DNA of 64,000 nt from Exiguobacterium sp018617385 (GCF_018617385.1 NZ_JACSKA010000006.1:62001-126000), one strand, 5' to 3'; counted from the stretch's first letter, positions 8,200 to 16,934 are shown. A program made the numbers and translations. The notes: generated from the sequence alone by a model not told the origin.

Positions 8200-8913
8200 T
8201 ACAGTTCCTTGCAAGATTCCTTCCGCCCATTCGACTTCATCAGACGTCGGGGGTTTCGTGCCTTTGAGCGGATAATCGAGCCCGAGCGCCTCCCATTTGT
8301 AGACGCCCATCTCATGGTACGGCAAAATCTCGACTTTCTCGACATGGTCTAACTTTTGAATGAACGCAGCGGTGCGACGAAGCGCACCTTCCTCAAGCGT
8401 CCATCCAGGTACAAGGACGTGGCGAATCCACATTTTCGTTCCGCGCTCGGAAAGGTGTTCGGCAAGCGCGAGCGTGTTGGCATTGCTACGTCCCGTCAAC
8501 TTCTTACACATGTCGTCGTCGATATGCTTGATATCGAGCAAGACAAGATCGGTGTGATCTAAAATCGCATCCAAATTAGGAGGTCGGAGCGCACCGGACG
8601 TATCAAGTGTCGTATGAAGCCCATGCTTTTTCGCTTCACGCAGCAGCGCCTCTAAAAATTCAGGTTGCGCGAGTGGGTCACCACCAGAAATGGTGATGCC
8701 GCCTTTCGATGCTTCCATGAACGGACGGTAACTGAGCGCCTCTTGAATGACGTCTTCAGCCGAGCGGTGGTTATTCTTTTTGAAATCCCACGTGTCCGCA
8801 TTATGGCAGTATAAACAACGCAAGGCACAACCTTGTAAAAAGACGATGAAGCGAATCCCTGGGCCGTCAACTGTTCCGAATGATTCGACCGAATGTACAT
8901 ATCCCATTGTCAT
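8197..8913 (-). CDS. pflA: Pyruvate formate-lyase activating enzyme
   Basis: A 238-residue radical SAM enzyme that installs the glycyl radical on PflB. The 4Fe-4S motif is CALRCLYC (CxxxCxxC), followed by HNADTWDF. The SAM-binding GGDPLAQPEF segment is present. The start (MTMGYVHS) has GGAGG at 8 nt. It lies 56 nt downstream of pflB on the same strand, with a GC-rich hairpin between. Confidence 0.96.
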   Translation of the reverse strand: MTMGYVHSVESFGTVDGPGIRFIVFLQGCALRCLYCHNADTWDFKKNNHRSAEDVIQEALSYRPFMEASKGGITISGGDPLAQPEFLEALLREAKKHGLHTTLDTSGALRPPNLDAILDHTDLVLLDIKHIDDDMCKKLTGRSNANTLALAEHLSERGTKMWIRHVLVPGWTLEEGALRRTAAFIQKLDHVEKVEILPYHEMGVYKWEALGLDYPLKGTKPPTSDEVEWAEGILQGTV

Positions 8914-8936
8914 CGAAATGACCTCCTAACGAATGA

Positions 8937-8958
8937 GCGGCCCTCCGTGGAAGGCCGC
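8937..8958 (-). repeat. Hairpin in the pflB-pflA intergenic region
   Basis: GCGGCC(c)TCC pairs with GGA(a)GGCCGC. There is no T tract, so it is more likely an mRNA-stabilising or processing element that lets pflB be expressed above pflA than a full terminator. Confidence 0.5.
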
Positions 8959-8969
8959 TAAGCCTTTAC

Positions 8970-11216
8970 TTACAACGAACCGTGGAACGTACGGTTGATG
9001 ACGTCGATCTGTTGCTCACGTGTCAACTTGATGAAGTTGACCGCATATCCTGATACGCGGATTGTGAGTTGCGGATATTCTTCTGGATGTTCCATAGCGT
9101 CGAGAAGCGTCTCGCGGTTAAAGACGTTGACGTTCAAGTGATGTCCTTTGTGCTCTCCGCTCATGTACCCATCGAGAAGCGCCGCCAAGTTGAGTTCGCG
9201 TGCGATTTCTTCTTTTCCGAGTGCTTTCGGTACGATCGAGAACGTATACGAGATTCCGTCTTGTGCGTGTTCAAATGGAAGTTTCGCAACAGATGAGAGC
9301 GATGCAGCCGCACCTTTTGTATCTCGTCCATGCATCGGGTTCGCTCCTGGAGCGAATGGTTCACCCGCACGGCGTCCGTCTGGCGTGTTCCCTGTTTTCT
9401 TACCGTAGACGACGTTCGATGTGATGGTGAGGACCGATTGTGTGTGAAGCGCGTCACGGTATGTTTTATGCTTCCGCACTTTCTCCATGAATGATTCGAC
9501 GAGTTCGACGGCGATTGCATCGACACGGTCATCATTGTTTCCGAATTTCGGGAAGTCTCCTTCTGTTTCGAAGTCGACGATGATTCCTTCTTCATTCCGG
9601 ACGGGTTTGACGTTTGCATATTTGATTGCTGAAAGACTATCTGCCGTTACGGAGAGACCCGCGATCCCACAAGCCATCGTCCGTAAGATTTCAGGATCGT
9701 GAAGCGCCATTTCGATTCGTTCGTACGCATATTTATCGTGCATGAAGTGAATGACGTTAAGTGTATTCACGTATAGCTCCGCCAACCAGTCGAGCGTTCG
9801 GTCAAAGTCGGCATACACTTTTTCGTACGTGAGCACGTCTTCTGTGTTCATTTCCCAAACTGGGGCGATTTGAGCGCCGCTCTTCTCATCACGTCCGCCG
9901 TTCATGCTATAAAGGAGAGCCTTCGCCATGTTGGCACGCGCACCGAAGAACTGCATTTGTTTCCCGATCTTCATCGGTGACACACAACATGCGATACCGT
10001 AGTCATCACCGAATTGTGGCATCATCAAGTCATCGTTCTCATATTGAATAGCCGACGTTTCAATCGACATTTTCGCACAGTATTGTTTGAAGCCTTCTGG
10101 AAGTTTCGTCGACCAGAGGACCGTCAAGTTTGGTTCTGGAGCTGGTCCGAGGTTCGTGAGTGAATGTAAGAACCGGAATGAGCTCTTCGTGACGTTCGAG
10201 CGACCATCTTGACTCATCCCACCGATTGATTCCGTCACCCAAGTCGGGTCACCAGAGAATAACTCGTTATAGTCTGGTGTCCGTAAGAATTTGACGATTC
10301 GAAGTTTCATGATGAAGTGGTCAACGATTTCTTGGACGTCCGATTCTGTTAAGCGACCCGCTTCAAGGTCACGTTCGGCGTACACATCAAGGAATGTCGA
10401 GACGCGACCGAGTGACATTGCGGCACCGTTTTGTTCTTTGATGGCAGCAAGATACGCCAAGTATACCCATTGATATGCTTCTTGCGTATTTTCCGCAGGA
10501 CGACCGAGGTCAAATCCATAAGCGGCTCCGAGTTGTTTAAGTTCTTGGAGGGCACGAAGTTGTTCCGATAGTTCTTCACGGTCACGGATGTCCGATTCAG
10601 ATAAGAACCCGCCACGTTTTGCCAAGTCTTTTTTGCGTTCTGCCATCAAGAAGTCGATTCCATAAAGGGCGACACGACGGTAGTCACCGATGATGCGTCC
10701 GCGACCGTATGCATCGGGAAGCCCTGTAATGATTCCTGATTTACGAGCGGCCCGCATTTCTGGTGTATAGGCATCGAAGACACCTTGGTTATGTGTTTTA
10801 CGAATCTCTGAGTAAATTTTTGTGATTTCTTCGTCTGGCTCGAAACCATATGATTCGAGTGCCGCATCGACCATACGGATGCCGCCATTCGGGTGAATCG
10901 AACGTTTGAACGGCTCATCCGTCTGAACGCCAACGACTTTCTCTAACTCTTTGTTTAAGTAACCTGGTCCATGCGACACAATTGTCGATGGTGTGTGTTG
11001 ATCGACGTCCCAGACGCCTCCACGTTCACGCTCTTCTTTTGTTAGTTCCATCACACGATTCCAAAGAACGTTTGTCGCTTCAGTCGGACCTGCTAAAAAC
11101 GTATCGTCTCCTGTGTACTCATGACGGTTCAAACGGATAAATTCACTGACATTCACTTCATTCGTCCACTGACCAGGGATAAAACCTGACCATGCGGATT
11201 TGATTTCGGTTGCCAT
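8970..11216 (-). CDS. pflB: Formate acetyltransferase (pyruvate formate-lyase)
   Basis: A 748-residue glycyl radical enzyme converting pyruvate and CoA to acetyl-CoA and formate during anaerobic growth. The adjacent catalytic cysteines are in IACCVSPM (about residues 410-411). The radical-bearing glycine is in RVSGYAV (about residue 723), near the C-terminus as expected. Length equals the family norm. pflA follows. The 360-bp upstream region carries a Rex-like box and two cre-like boxes, consistent with control by NADH state and carbon catabolite repression. Confidence 0.97.
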   Translation of the reverse strand: MATEIKSAWSGFIPGQWTNEVNVSEFIRLNRHEYTGDDTFLAGPTEATNVLWNRVMELTKEERERGGVWDVDQHTPSTIVSHGPGYLNKELEKVVGVQTDEPFKRSIHPNGGIRMVDAALESYGFEPDEEITKIYSEIRKTHNQGVFDAYTPEMRAARKSGIITGLPDAYGRGRIIGDYRRVALYGIDFLMAERKKDLAKRGGFLSESDIRDREELSEQLRALQELKQLGAAYGFDLGRPAENTQEAYQWVYLAYLAAIKEQNGAAMSLGRVSTFLDVYAERDLEAGRLTESDVQEIVDHFIMKLRIVKFLRTPDYNELFSGDPTWVTESIGGMSQDGRSNVTKSSFRFLHSLTNLGPAPEPNLTVLWSTKLPEGFKQYCAKMSIETSAIQYENDDLMMPQFGDDYGIACCVSPMKIGKQMQFFGARANMAKALLYSMNGGRDEKSGAQIAPVWEMNTEDVLTYEKVYADFDRTLDWLAELYVNTLNVIHFMHDKYAYERIEMALHDPEILRTMACGIAGLSVTADSLSAIKYANVKPVRNEEGIIVDFETEGDFPKFGNNDDRVDAIAVELVESFMEKVRKHKTYRDALHTQSVLTITSNVVYGKKTGNTPDGRRAGEPFAPGANPMHGRDTKGAAASLSSVAKLPFEHAQDGISYTFSIVPKALGKEEIARELNLAALLDGYMSGEHKGHHLNVNVFNRETLLDAMEHPEEYPQLTIRVSGYAVNFIKLTREQQIDVINRTFHGSL

Positions 11217-11274
11217 GTTGATTCACTCCTCATTCTCGAAAGTAACTGCGTGTTATCTATACTGTGAGTGTACG

Positions 11275-11288
11275 TGAAAACGTGAACA
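11275..11288. promoter_or_regulatory. cre-like box upstream of pflB
   Basis: TGAAAACGTGAACA matches the CcpA consensus TGWNANCGNTNWCA except at the second-half T. Confidence 0.45.
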
Positions 11289-11303
11289 ATATGTTTTACA
11301 TTC

Positions 11304-11321
11304 TTGTGAAACTTGTAACAA
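11304..11321. promoter_or_regulatory. Rex-like operator upstream of pflB
   Basis: TTGTGAAACTTGTAACAA matches the Rex consensus TTGTGAAN4TTCACAA with two mismatches, both in the right half. Rex represses fermentation genes when NADH is low. Confidence 0.6.
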
Positions 11322-11350
11322 TCTTATGAACGTGATGAAACAGCCGTTTT

Positions 11351-11364
11351 TGAAAGCGTTTTAC
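11351..11364. promoter_or_regulatory. Second cre-like box upstream of pflB
   Basis: TGAAAGCGTTTTAC is a strong left half and core (TGAAAGCG) with a degenerate right end. Confidence 0.45.
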
Positions 11365-11510
11365 AAACTGTTATATCCGCTAGTTTATATAGTTTGAAAC
11401 AGATGATTCCCAATTAGATAAGGTTTACCTATCATCTGTACTAATTTGATTGTTCTGTGACGAACTATACAGTTTTTAAGGTGATTAATCTCACATCACT
11501 CGGTTAGAAC

Positions 11511-11539
11511 TTGAATTTTTGTGTCGTATCAGACACAAT
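11511..11539 (+). promoter_or_regulatory. Promoter with overlapping palindrome for the 11578 gene
   Basis: TTGAAT (11511-11516) and CACAAT (11534-11539) are 17 nt apart. TGTGTC N6 GACACA (11520-11537) is a perfect inverted repeat lying in the spacer and -10, a natural repressor position. The regulator is unknown. Confidence 0.4.
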
Positions 11540-11577
11540 GAAGGCAGAACATTGTATAAGAGGAAGGGGTTCTACTC

Positions 11578-12000
11578 ATGATGTATGAACCATTAACAGC
11601 AAATCATGCCTTTCAGGTTGGCGATCGCATCTCATTAAAGGTCGATGAGGCCGGCGAAAAGCGTGACGGATTTATCACAGAATTTGAAGACGGAGGGTTT
11701 TGGATCCGCTTCGATGATGACATCGAGAACGAAGATTTTATCGATTATCGCGACCAGCTACTCGCCGCACTTTTGTCGCGTCCAATCCATGTCATTACGA
11801 CACATCCGGAACTGAAACCGTTCGAGAACATGACGGCCGAGTTACAGAATCGCGTTTATCAAGGATTCACGATTGAGAAAGTTGAATTGACAGCAGAAGG
11901 TGCAGACGCCCACATCCAACTCATCGAAGACGGTCAGACGTATACACAGACGTTACGTTCTTCAATGGAAGACGGTCAGGAGCATGTTCGCTATATTTGA
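11578..12000 (+). CDS. Conserved-looking hypothetical acidic protein
   Basis: A 140-residue soluble acidic protein. The N-terminal half looks like a small beta-barrel (VGDRISLKVDEAGEKRDGFITEFEDGGFWIRFDDDIENEDFIDYRDQ), reminiscent of SH3- or PilZ-like folds. The second half is mixed alpha/beta. There is no signal peptide or membrane segment and no catalytic motif I recognise. The tandem ATG start follows AGGAAGGGG. A T-tailed hairpin separates it from the downstream helicase gene. Confidence 0.65.
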   Translation: MMYEPLTANHAFQVGDRISLKVDEAGEKRDGFITEFEDGGFWIRFDDDIENEDFIDYRDQLLAALLSRPIHVITTHPELKPFENMTAELQNRVYQGFTIEKVELTAEGADAHIQLIEDGQTYTQTLRSSMEDGQEHVRYI

Positions 12001-12003
12001 CGA

Positions 12004-12030
12004 GGGAGCGCTGTCGCTTCCTTTGTTTTT
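12004..12030 (+). terminator. Terminator after the 11578 gene
   Basis: GGGAGCG pairs with CGCTTCC around CTGT and is followed by TTTGTTTTT. It probably allows some read-through into the helicase gene 23 nt further on. Confidence 0.7.
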
Positions 12031-12053
12031 GCCTAAAGATAAGGAGACCGAAT

Positions 12054-13220
12054 ATGAATTTTACAAAACCTTTTATTAACGAAACGTGGGATCGGATGGG
12101 CTTCAATGAACCGATGCCGGTCCAAAAAGAAGCGTTCCCCCTACTATTAGATGGAAAAGACGTGACAATCGAGGCACCAACCGGAACGGGTAAGACACTC
12201 GCCTACCTCCTTCCAGCCATTGAAAAGATCGACCCATCGAACGACCGCATCCAAGTCGTTGTCGTCGCCCCGACCCGTGAACTTGTCATGCAGATTCAAC
12301 AAGTCGCACAACGTTTCACTGAAAAAGGCGACGTCCGCATCGGTTCGTTCATCGGTGGTGTCGAATTGAAACGTCAAATCGACCGAATCAAGAAGAAGCC
12401 ACATTTGATCGTTGGGACACCAGGTCGTCTCGTCGAGTTGATCGACAAGAAAAAACTGAAGCTCCACGAGACACATACCGTCATTTTAGATGAGGCCGAC
12501 CAAATCATCGACAGCGGTTTGACAGAGGCGGCAGAGCGCATCATCAAGCATACTGCGCATGAGCGTCAACTTGCACTCGTCTCGGCAACACTCACCGATT
12601 CACTCCAAGAGTGGGCGTCACCATTCATGAACGAGCCGGCACATATCAAAATCGAACGTGCTGTCAGTGATCAAGTGACGTACGGCTATCTGTTGACGAC
12701 ACGCCGGTATAAACCGGAACTTCTTCGTCGTCTTTCACACGTCGACGGTGTGAAGGCACTCGCCTTCATCAACAACCGCTCGTTCTTGCCACCGCTTCGC
12801 GGAGAACTTGAAAAGTTGAAAGTGAACTACCGGATGCTCGACAGCTTAAAAGGGAAGCGCGAACGCGTCGAGACGCTCCGCGAATTCCGTAAAGGCGAAT
12901 ACCCGCTCCTCATCACGACCGGTCTTGCTGCACGCGGTCTCGATATTGAAGACGTGACGCACGTCGTCCATTTCGATTTACCGGAATCCATTGATGACTT
13001 CATTCACCGTTCTGGCCGTACCGCTCGTGGTAATGCGGGAGGGACTGTCCTTTCCCTCGTGACGACGGATGACCTGCCGCACTTGAAATCGTTCGCGCGT
13101 CAACTCGGTGTCGAGTTGAAAGAGCTCGAAATCTATCGCGGTGACGTGATTGAGAAACGGATTGAGGAGAAGCCTCCTGTCGTCAAACGTCCTGCGAACA
13201 AGCGAGGACCGCGCCGATGA
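12054..13220 (+). CDS. yfmL: DEAD-box RNA helicase, YfmL/CshC-like
   Basis: A 388-residue minimal DEAD-box helicase with no long C-terminal RNA-binding extension. Motifs are in order: Q motif (GFNEPMPVQKEAF), motif I APTGTGKT, Ia PTREL, Ib TPGRL, II DEAD, III SAT, then ARGLDIEDVTHVVHFDLP and VI HRSGRTARG. The start at 12054 (MNFTKPF) follows AAGGAGACCG; the longer frame begins inside the preceding terminator. Its length matches YfmL, a helicase linked to ribosome assembly in Bacillus. It overlaps the next gene by ATGA. Confidence 0.9.
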   Translation: MNFTKPFINETWDRMGFNEPMPVQKEAFPLLLDGKDVTIEAPTGTGKTLAYLLPAIEKIDPSNDRIQVVVVAPTRELVMQIQQVAQRFTEKGDVRIGSFIGGVELKRQIDRIKKKPHLIVGTPGRLVELIDKKKLKLHETHTVILDEADQIIDSGLTEAAERIIKHTAHERQLALVSATLTDSLQEWASPFMNEPAHIKIERAVSDQVTYGYLLTTRRYKPELLRRLSHVDGVKALAFINNRSFLPPLRGELEKLKVNYRMLDSLKGKRERVETLREFRKGEYPLLITTGLAARGLDIEDVTHVVHFDLPESIDDFIHRSGRTARGNAGGTVLSLVTTDDLPHLKSFARQLGVELKELEIYRGDVIEKRIEEKPPVVKRPANKRGPRR

Positions 13221-13861
13221 AAAAAGACCGGAAAGTAATTCCCTTCCCTTTGCTCGTCGAAGAGTCCGAATTGCTTGCCGAACTGAAAAAGTTGTATGAG
13301 CAAGCGGCTCTCGCGCGAAGCACACAGTGGACGAACTATATTCAAGAGATCGCCTCGGAAGGGACATGGCATTTAAAAGATGCCGAACTCTTCCGTGACC
13401 TCTTCATCGATTGGGCCGTATTCTTTGAAACGGATGAGGATGGAATGACGCCACATGGCCGCTACTTGGCCGACCATAAGGGCGACATGTCCCCTGCCCT
13501 CTATCACGCACTCCGTGGACTAGCCGTCCCGCGTTGTAGCATCTTTGAAGTCACGGAGGACGGTCAGTTGAAAGACTGGGAGTCAAAAGAGACGTACGCT
13601 GTTCAGTTACCAGAAGAACGTGAGACCGGCGACCTCGTCCTCGGGAAGTTACTCGATATCCGAGGCAGTTGGCGTTTCGGTTCGGCGTTTCTCGCCTTAC
13701 CTGCGAAGATGTCTGGGAATGTCGCCGATTTGTATATCGACTTTACAGATGAAGTCGGTCCCGGTGCCTTTTTGGAGCAGTTCCCGGAGTTCTGTGCGGA
13801 ACTGATTGACTTGTTGCTGGATTTAGAAGAAGGCGTCATCATACCGAAACCATCAAAATAA
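13217..13861 (+). CDS. Unknown protein translationally coupled to the helicase
   Basis: A 214-residue acidic soluble protein. It opens with a basic stretch (MKKDRKVIPFP), then a helical region with conserved-looking DLFIDWAVFFETDEDGMTPHGRYLADHKGDMSP, and later a beta-rich RGSWRFGSAFLALPAK segment. There is no membrane segment or known catalytic motif. Its ATG overlaps the helicase stop (ATGA), so the two are coupled and may work together. A bidirectional terminator follows immediately. I do not recognise the family. Confidence 0.65.
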   Translation: MKKDRKVIPFPLLVEESELLAELKKLYEQAALARSTQWTNYIQEIASEGTWHLKDAELFRDLFIDWAVFFETDEDGMTPHGRYLADHKGDMSPALYHALRGLAVPRCSIFEVTEDGQLKDWESKETYAVQLPEERETGDLVLGKLLDIRGSWRFGSAFLALPAKMSGNVADLYIDFTDEVGPGAFLEQFPEFCAELIDLLLDLEEGVIIPKPSK

Positions 13862-13893
13862 GCAAAGGGCCGCGGCCCTTTGCTTATTTTTTT
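13861..13893. terminator. Bidirectional terminator
   Basis: AGCAAAGGGCC pairs with GGCCCTTTGCT and is followed by TTATTTTTTT. It separates the convergent helicase and ABC operons. Confidence 0.9.
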
Positions 13894-14998
13894 ATCTGAC
13901 ATCTACGTTAATCTGTTTGAGCATATCACGTGCGTCTTCATTTTCAGGCGTGATCGCCGCACTTGAGATTTGTTTCCCATCCTCGTACACATCGATGACG
14001 ACACCGTCTTTCGCCTGGCGCGTTTGGTACAGGCGACCATTCGAATAGAAGGCATCATCCACCGAATCGAGAACTTTACGAGTCATCTGCTTTCCAGTGT
14101 TCAAGTCGATAACGACTTCCTCGCCGTCCTCATTTAATGCGAAAAGATTGTGGTCCGACACTGTATAATCCCAAAAGCCTTGGTCTTCTGCTAATTGAAC
14201 AACTTTACCCATTTTTGTGTCGTAAGCGAAGAGTCCTGGATTCGGATTCTCAACATTGATTTCTTCTTCCCCTTCTCGGATCACTTCGTACGAGCTGACG
14301 CCGACTGGGATGTACCGTGTTTCTGTCACTTGAGAGGGTACATCGGTATTGTAAAGTCGATTCGTATTGATGACATGGGTGATAAATCCTTTATCCATAC
14401 TCAACTCTTTGACGGTCACCTCATTCATCGCTTGATTGAACGTGGCGAGCATCGTTTTTACGTCTTCACCACCGTCATATCCATCTCGATAGATTAAGTT
14501 TAACTGACCATCATTTAGAAATACGCCTGACCATACCCCGTTCACGATGTCGTATATTTTTGAATCACTGGCATCGAATGAAAATGTCGATAACTTTTCT
14601 CCATCTTCTTGTTTAAACATGATGAGCTCTTTCATCCCATCCTGACCAACCCCAATATATCCGTCTTCTGTTCGAATCGATTCCGCATACGTCATTCCGT
14701 TCATTTGTCGATGAATCGCACGTTCTCCCTCATTCAAACGTTCACGATATCGCAGTCCCTCAGCAATATAATTTAAGTTTGACGTGATACGACTCTCATC
14801 CGTCGTCACTTCAAACCGCTGTTCAATATCGTTCTCTGTGCTATAACTGACCCCTACCACTGCATCTTCCCACACAGATGGATTCGAACTGATGTCTAAC
14901 GCCCATTCTGCTTTCGGTTCTGTCGCATCTACAGCAAACGTCCCAAGTCCAATCACGATGACCGCACCGAGCGCGGCCACATTCCACATTCGTTTCAT
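13892..14998 (-). CDS. Membrane-anchored extracytoplasmic protein of a GntR/ABC operon
   Basis: A 368-residue protein with one N-terminal hydrophobic segment (WNVAALGAVIVIGLGTFAV) serving as signal or anchor. No lipobox cysteine is present. A long mixed-charge extracellular part with repeated beta-strand and turn stretches (for example DGYIGVGQDGMKELIMF and NDGQLNLIYRDGYDGG) suggests a propeller-like fold. It is the last gene of a four-gene operon (GntR, ATPase, permease, this protein), 9 nt after the permease. Accessory proteins in this position occur in ytr-type operons. No specific function can be assigned. Confidence 0.65.
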   Translation of the reverse strand: MKRMWNVAALGAVIVIGLGTFAVDATEPKAEWALDISSNPSVWEDAVVGVSYSTENDIEQRFEVTTDESRITSNLNYIAEGLRYRERLNEGERAIHRQMNGMTYAESIRTEDGYIGVGQDGMKELIMFKQEDGEKLSTFSFDASDSKIYDIVNGVWSGVFLNDGQLNLIYRDGYDGGEDVKTMLATFNQAMNEVTVKELSMDKGFITHVINTNRLYNTDVPSQVTETRYIPVGVSSYEVIREGEEEINVENPNPGLFAYDTKMGKVVQLAEDQGFWDYTVSDHNLFALNEDGEEVVIDLNTGKQMTRKVLDSVDDAFYSNGRLYQTRQAKDGVVIDVYEDGKQISSAAITPENEDARDMLKQINVDVR

Positions 14999-15007
14999 CT
15001 TTTCACC

Positions 15008-15814
15008 TCACACATTCAATTTCGTCTGTAAAAAGCGTTTTCCGAGCCACATCGTCACACCGGTCCATGCCATCAATACCACACCGACATACACAATCGT
15101 CTCATCATAAATTAATCGATTCGACAAGAACGCGTAGCCTAAAATGGGAATAGTAAAGATGACAACTAGAATTGACAAGCTAAGTACCGGTGACCAGATC
15201 GTCCGCTGCCAGAAACTCCGTTCAATCAACACAAATGTGAAGATAAACAGCACGACCACGACAATCAATACTTGATGGATGATAAAGTTGATGAGCGAAG
15301 AAGGATACATCAGAGACAATATTCCCTGATACGACAGTGCTTGTTCAAATGATCCTTGAGTCGGAATCATCTTGTCATCGAACCAACTCGTGAACGCTAT
15401 GTACTGCAATTTAAGGGCAATCCACTCAATGGCAAATAGTCCTAATGTCATCATTAAAATGGTGCCAAGTTTAGCGAAAAAGATGACCATCCGTTTTTGT
15501 GGCATCGTCAAGAGGCGTAGCATGAATGTCCCTCGTCCTTGAAAATCGCGATACCAGATCCATACGCTGTACAGTAACACGGCAGCGACGGCGATCCCGA
15601 GGGATAAAAGATATGCAGTCCCGTTCAAGTAACTGACAAACATCAATGGATAGTCTGCATCTCCTGTACGTCGCAACTGTTCATAAAAGTTCGTCTCGTC
15701 CCATAAAAAGTAACCGAGCCATCCGAACTGGACGACGAGAAGCCCTGCAACAAGTATCAAAAATGGTTTCGTGACTCGCTCGACTTCCCAACTCAAGAGT
15801 TTCAATAAATTCAT
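15008..15814 (-). CDS. ABC transporter permease (ABC-2 type)
   Basis: A 268-residue integral membrane protein with six predicted segments (for example FLILVAGLLVVQFGWLGYFLW, YLLSLGIAVAAVLLYSVWIWY and VLIVVVVLFIFTFVLI). It overlaps the start of the upstream ATPase by ATGA-type coupling and starts MNLLKLLSWEVERV, typical of ABC-2 permeases paired with a single ATPase. The substrate is unknown; related ytr/bac-type exporters respond to cell-wall antibiotics. Confidence 0.8.
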   Translation of the reverse strand: MNLLKLLSWEVERVTKPFLILVAGLLVVQFGWLGYFLWDETNFYEQLRRTGDADYPLMFVSYLNGTAYLLSLGIAVAAVLLYSVWIWYRDFQGRGTFMLRLLTMPQKRMVIFFAKLGTILMMTLGLFAIEWIALKLQYIAFTSWFDDKMIPTQGSFEQALSYQGILSLMYPSSLINFIIHQVLIVVVVLFIFTFVLIERSFWQRTIWSPVLSLSILVVIFTIPILGYAFLSNRLIYDETIVYVGVVLMAWTGVTMWLGKRFLQTKLNV

Positions 15815-16491
15815 GCCCCGTACTCCTCTCTCATCACATCGACGATGGACTTCCCGTGAATGAAACGGACATCCTCGACATCAAACTCACGAACGATGCG
15901 TCCGTTATTCAACATGACCGCCTTATCGATCAAGTACTCGATATCCTCAATTTCATGTGTCGTGATGAGGACACCCCGGTTCTCCATGATTTCACTAGAA
16001 AACAGTTCAACAATCTGTTCTTTCGAAAAGACATCGATTCCTGAGAACGGCTCATCGAGCAATAGATAATCCGGGTCTTGGGCAATCCCGAGCGCAAGGT
16101 TCGCTTTGGCGAGCGTCCCTTTCGATAACTCGCTCAACTTGTCCTCCGGGAACAATTTAAAATCTTCGACGAGACGAGCAAATAATGCCGAATCAAATGT
16201 CGGATAGAAATCTTTCATAAACGCCTCACATTGTTCAATCGTGAAATGAATCGGGAACATCGCATGGTCGGCGACAAAGGCGACACGATTCAAATCGATC
16301 GGTTTTCCATCAATCAATACCGAACCTTTATCGAAAGGTGTCAATCCCATGATGCCTTTCAATAACGTCGATTTCCCCGTTCCGTTCAGCCCAATCAGGC
16401 ACGTGATCTCCCCTTTGTTTGCTGTGAACGAAACGTCTTCAATGACTTGTTTCCGCCGATAGCGTTTTTTAACTCCCAACACTTCGATCAT
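15811..16491 (-). CDS. ABC transporter ATP-binding protein
   Basis: A 226-residue single ATPase. Walker A is GLNGTGKST and Walker B is YLLLDEPFSGID. The signature is LSKGTLAK, a degenerate form common in YtrB-like ATPases. The H-loop is in TTHEIED. The start at 16491 (MIEVLGVKKRY) has AAGGAGGGG upstream and lies inside the end of the GntR gene, overlapping it by 23 nt. It works with the downstream permease. Confidence 0.88.
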   Translation of the reverse strand: MIEVLGVKKRYRRKQVIEDVSFTANKGEITCLIGLNGTGKSTLLKGIMGLTPFDKGSVLIDGKPIDLNRVAFVADHAMFPIHFTIEQCEAFMKDFYPTFDSALFARLVEDFKLFPEDKLSELSKGTLAKANLALGIAQDPDYLLLDEPFSGIDVFSKEQIVELFSSEIMENRGVLITTHEIEDIEYLIDKAVMLNNGRIVREFDVEDVRFIHGKSIVDVMREEYGA

Positions 16492-16855
16492 CGTACATCC
16501 CCTCCTTATACTGTCGTTTAATCTTCTCGACCAGCTCGTCCACCGAGACGTCGAGTTCTTGAATCGCTTCCACAAATACCGCGACCGCATCATCTACAAT
16601 CTCAGAGCGAATGTGTTTGAGGATGACATCATCTGTCGTCACGCGACTCGGTCGATTTCGTTCAGTCGTAATCAATTGTTGGTCCTCCATTTCCTTGAAC
16701 GCTTTTTGAACGGTGTTCGGATTAATTTTTAAATCGTTTGCTAGTTCTCGCCGGGATGGCATCTCATCCCCGGCTCTCAGTTCACCGAGCGCCATCTTCT
16801 TCTTGAAGTAGTCGACGACTTGCAGGTAAACCGGTGCCCTCGTATTGAATTGCAT
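16469..16855 (-). CDS. GntR family repressor, YtrA subfamily
   Basis: A 128-residue short GntR regulator. The winged helix reads PSRRELANDLKINPNTVQKAFKEMEDQQLI. Only a ~50-residue C-terminal tail follows, which defines the YtrA branch (no large effector domain). The start at 16855 (MQFNTRAPVYLQ) has AAAGG at 8 nt; upstream GTG/ATG codons sit too close to the SD sequence. It heads the ABC operon and very probably represses it through the two matched operators at 16872-16924. Confidence 0.9.
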   Translation of the reverse strand: MQFNTRAPVYLQVVDYFKKKMALGELRAGDEMPSRRELANDLKINPNTVQKAFKEMEDQQLITTERNRPSRVTTDDVILKHIRSEIVDDAVAVFVEAIQELDVSVDELVEKIKRQYKEGMYDDRSVGS

Positions 16856-16871
16856 GTTCATCACCTTTCTA

Positions 16872-16895
16872 AGTGTATGACATGGTTAATACACT
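16872..16895. promoter_or_regulatory. GntR/YtrA operator 1
   Basis: AGTGTA N12 TACACT, a perfect 6-bp inverted repeat downstream of the promoter. Confidence 0.7.
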
Positions 16896-16900
16896 TTCTA

Positions 16901-16924
16901 ACTGTATTATTAGCGTAATACACT
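16901..16924. promoter_or_regulatory. GntR/YtrA operator 2
   Basis: ACTGTA N12 TACACT has the same geometry as operator 1, offset by 29 bp, with one mismatch. It lies between the -35 and -10 and covers the -10. Confidence 0.7.
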
Positions 16925-16934
16925 AAGACGTCAA
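16906..16934 (-). promoter_or_regulatory. Promoter of the GntR-ABC operon
   Basis: TTGACG (16934-16929) and AATAAT (16911-16906) with exactly 17 nt between. A strong promoter blocked by the operator inside it. Confidence 0.75.
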
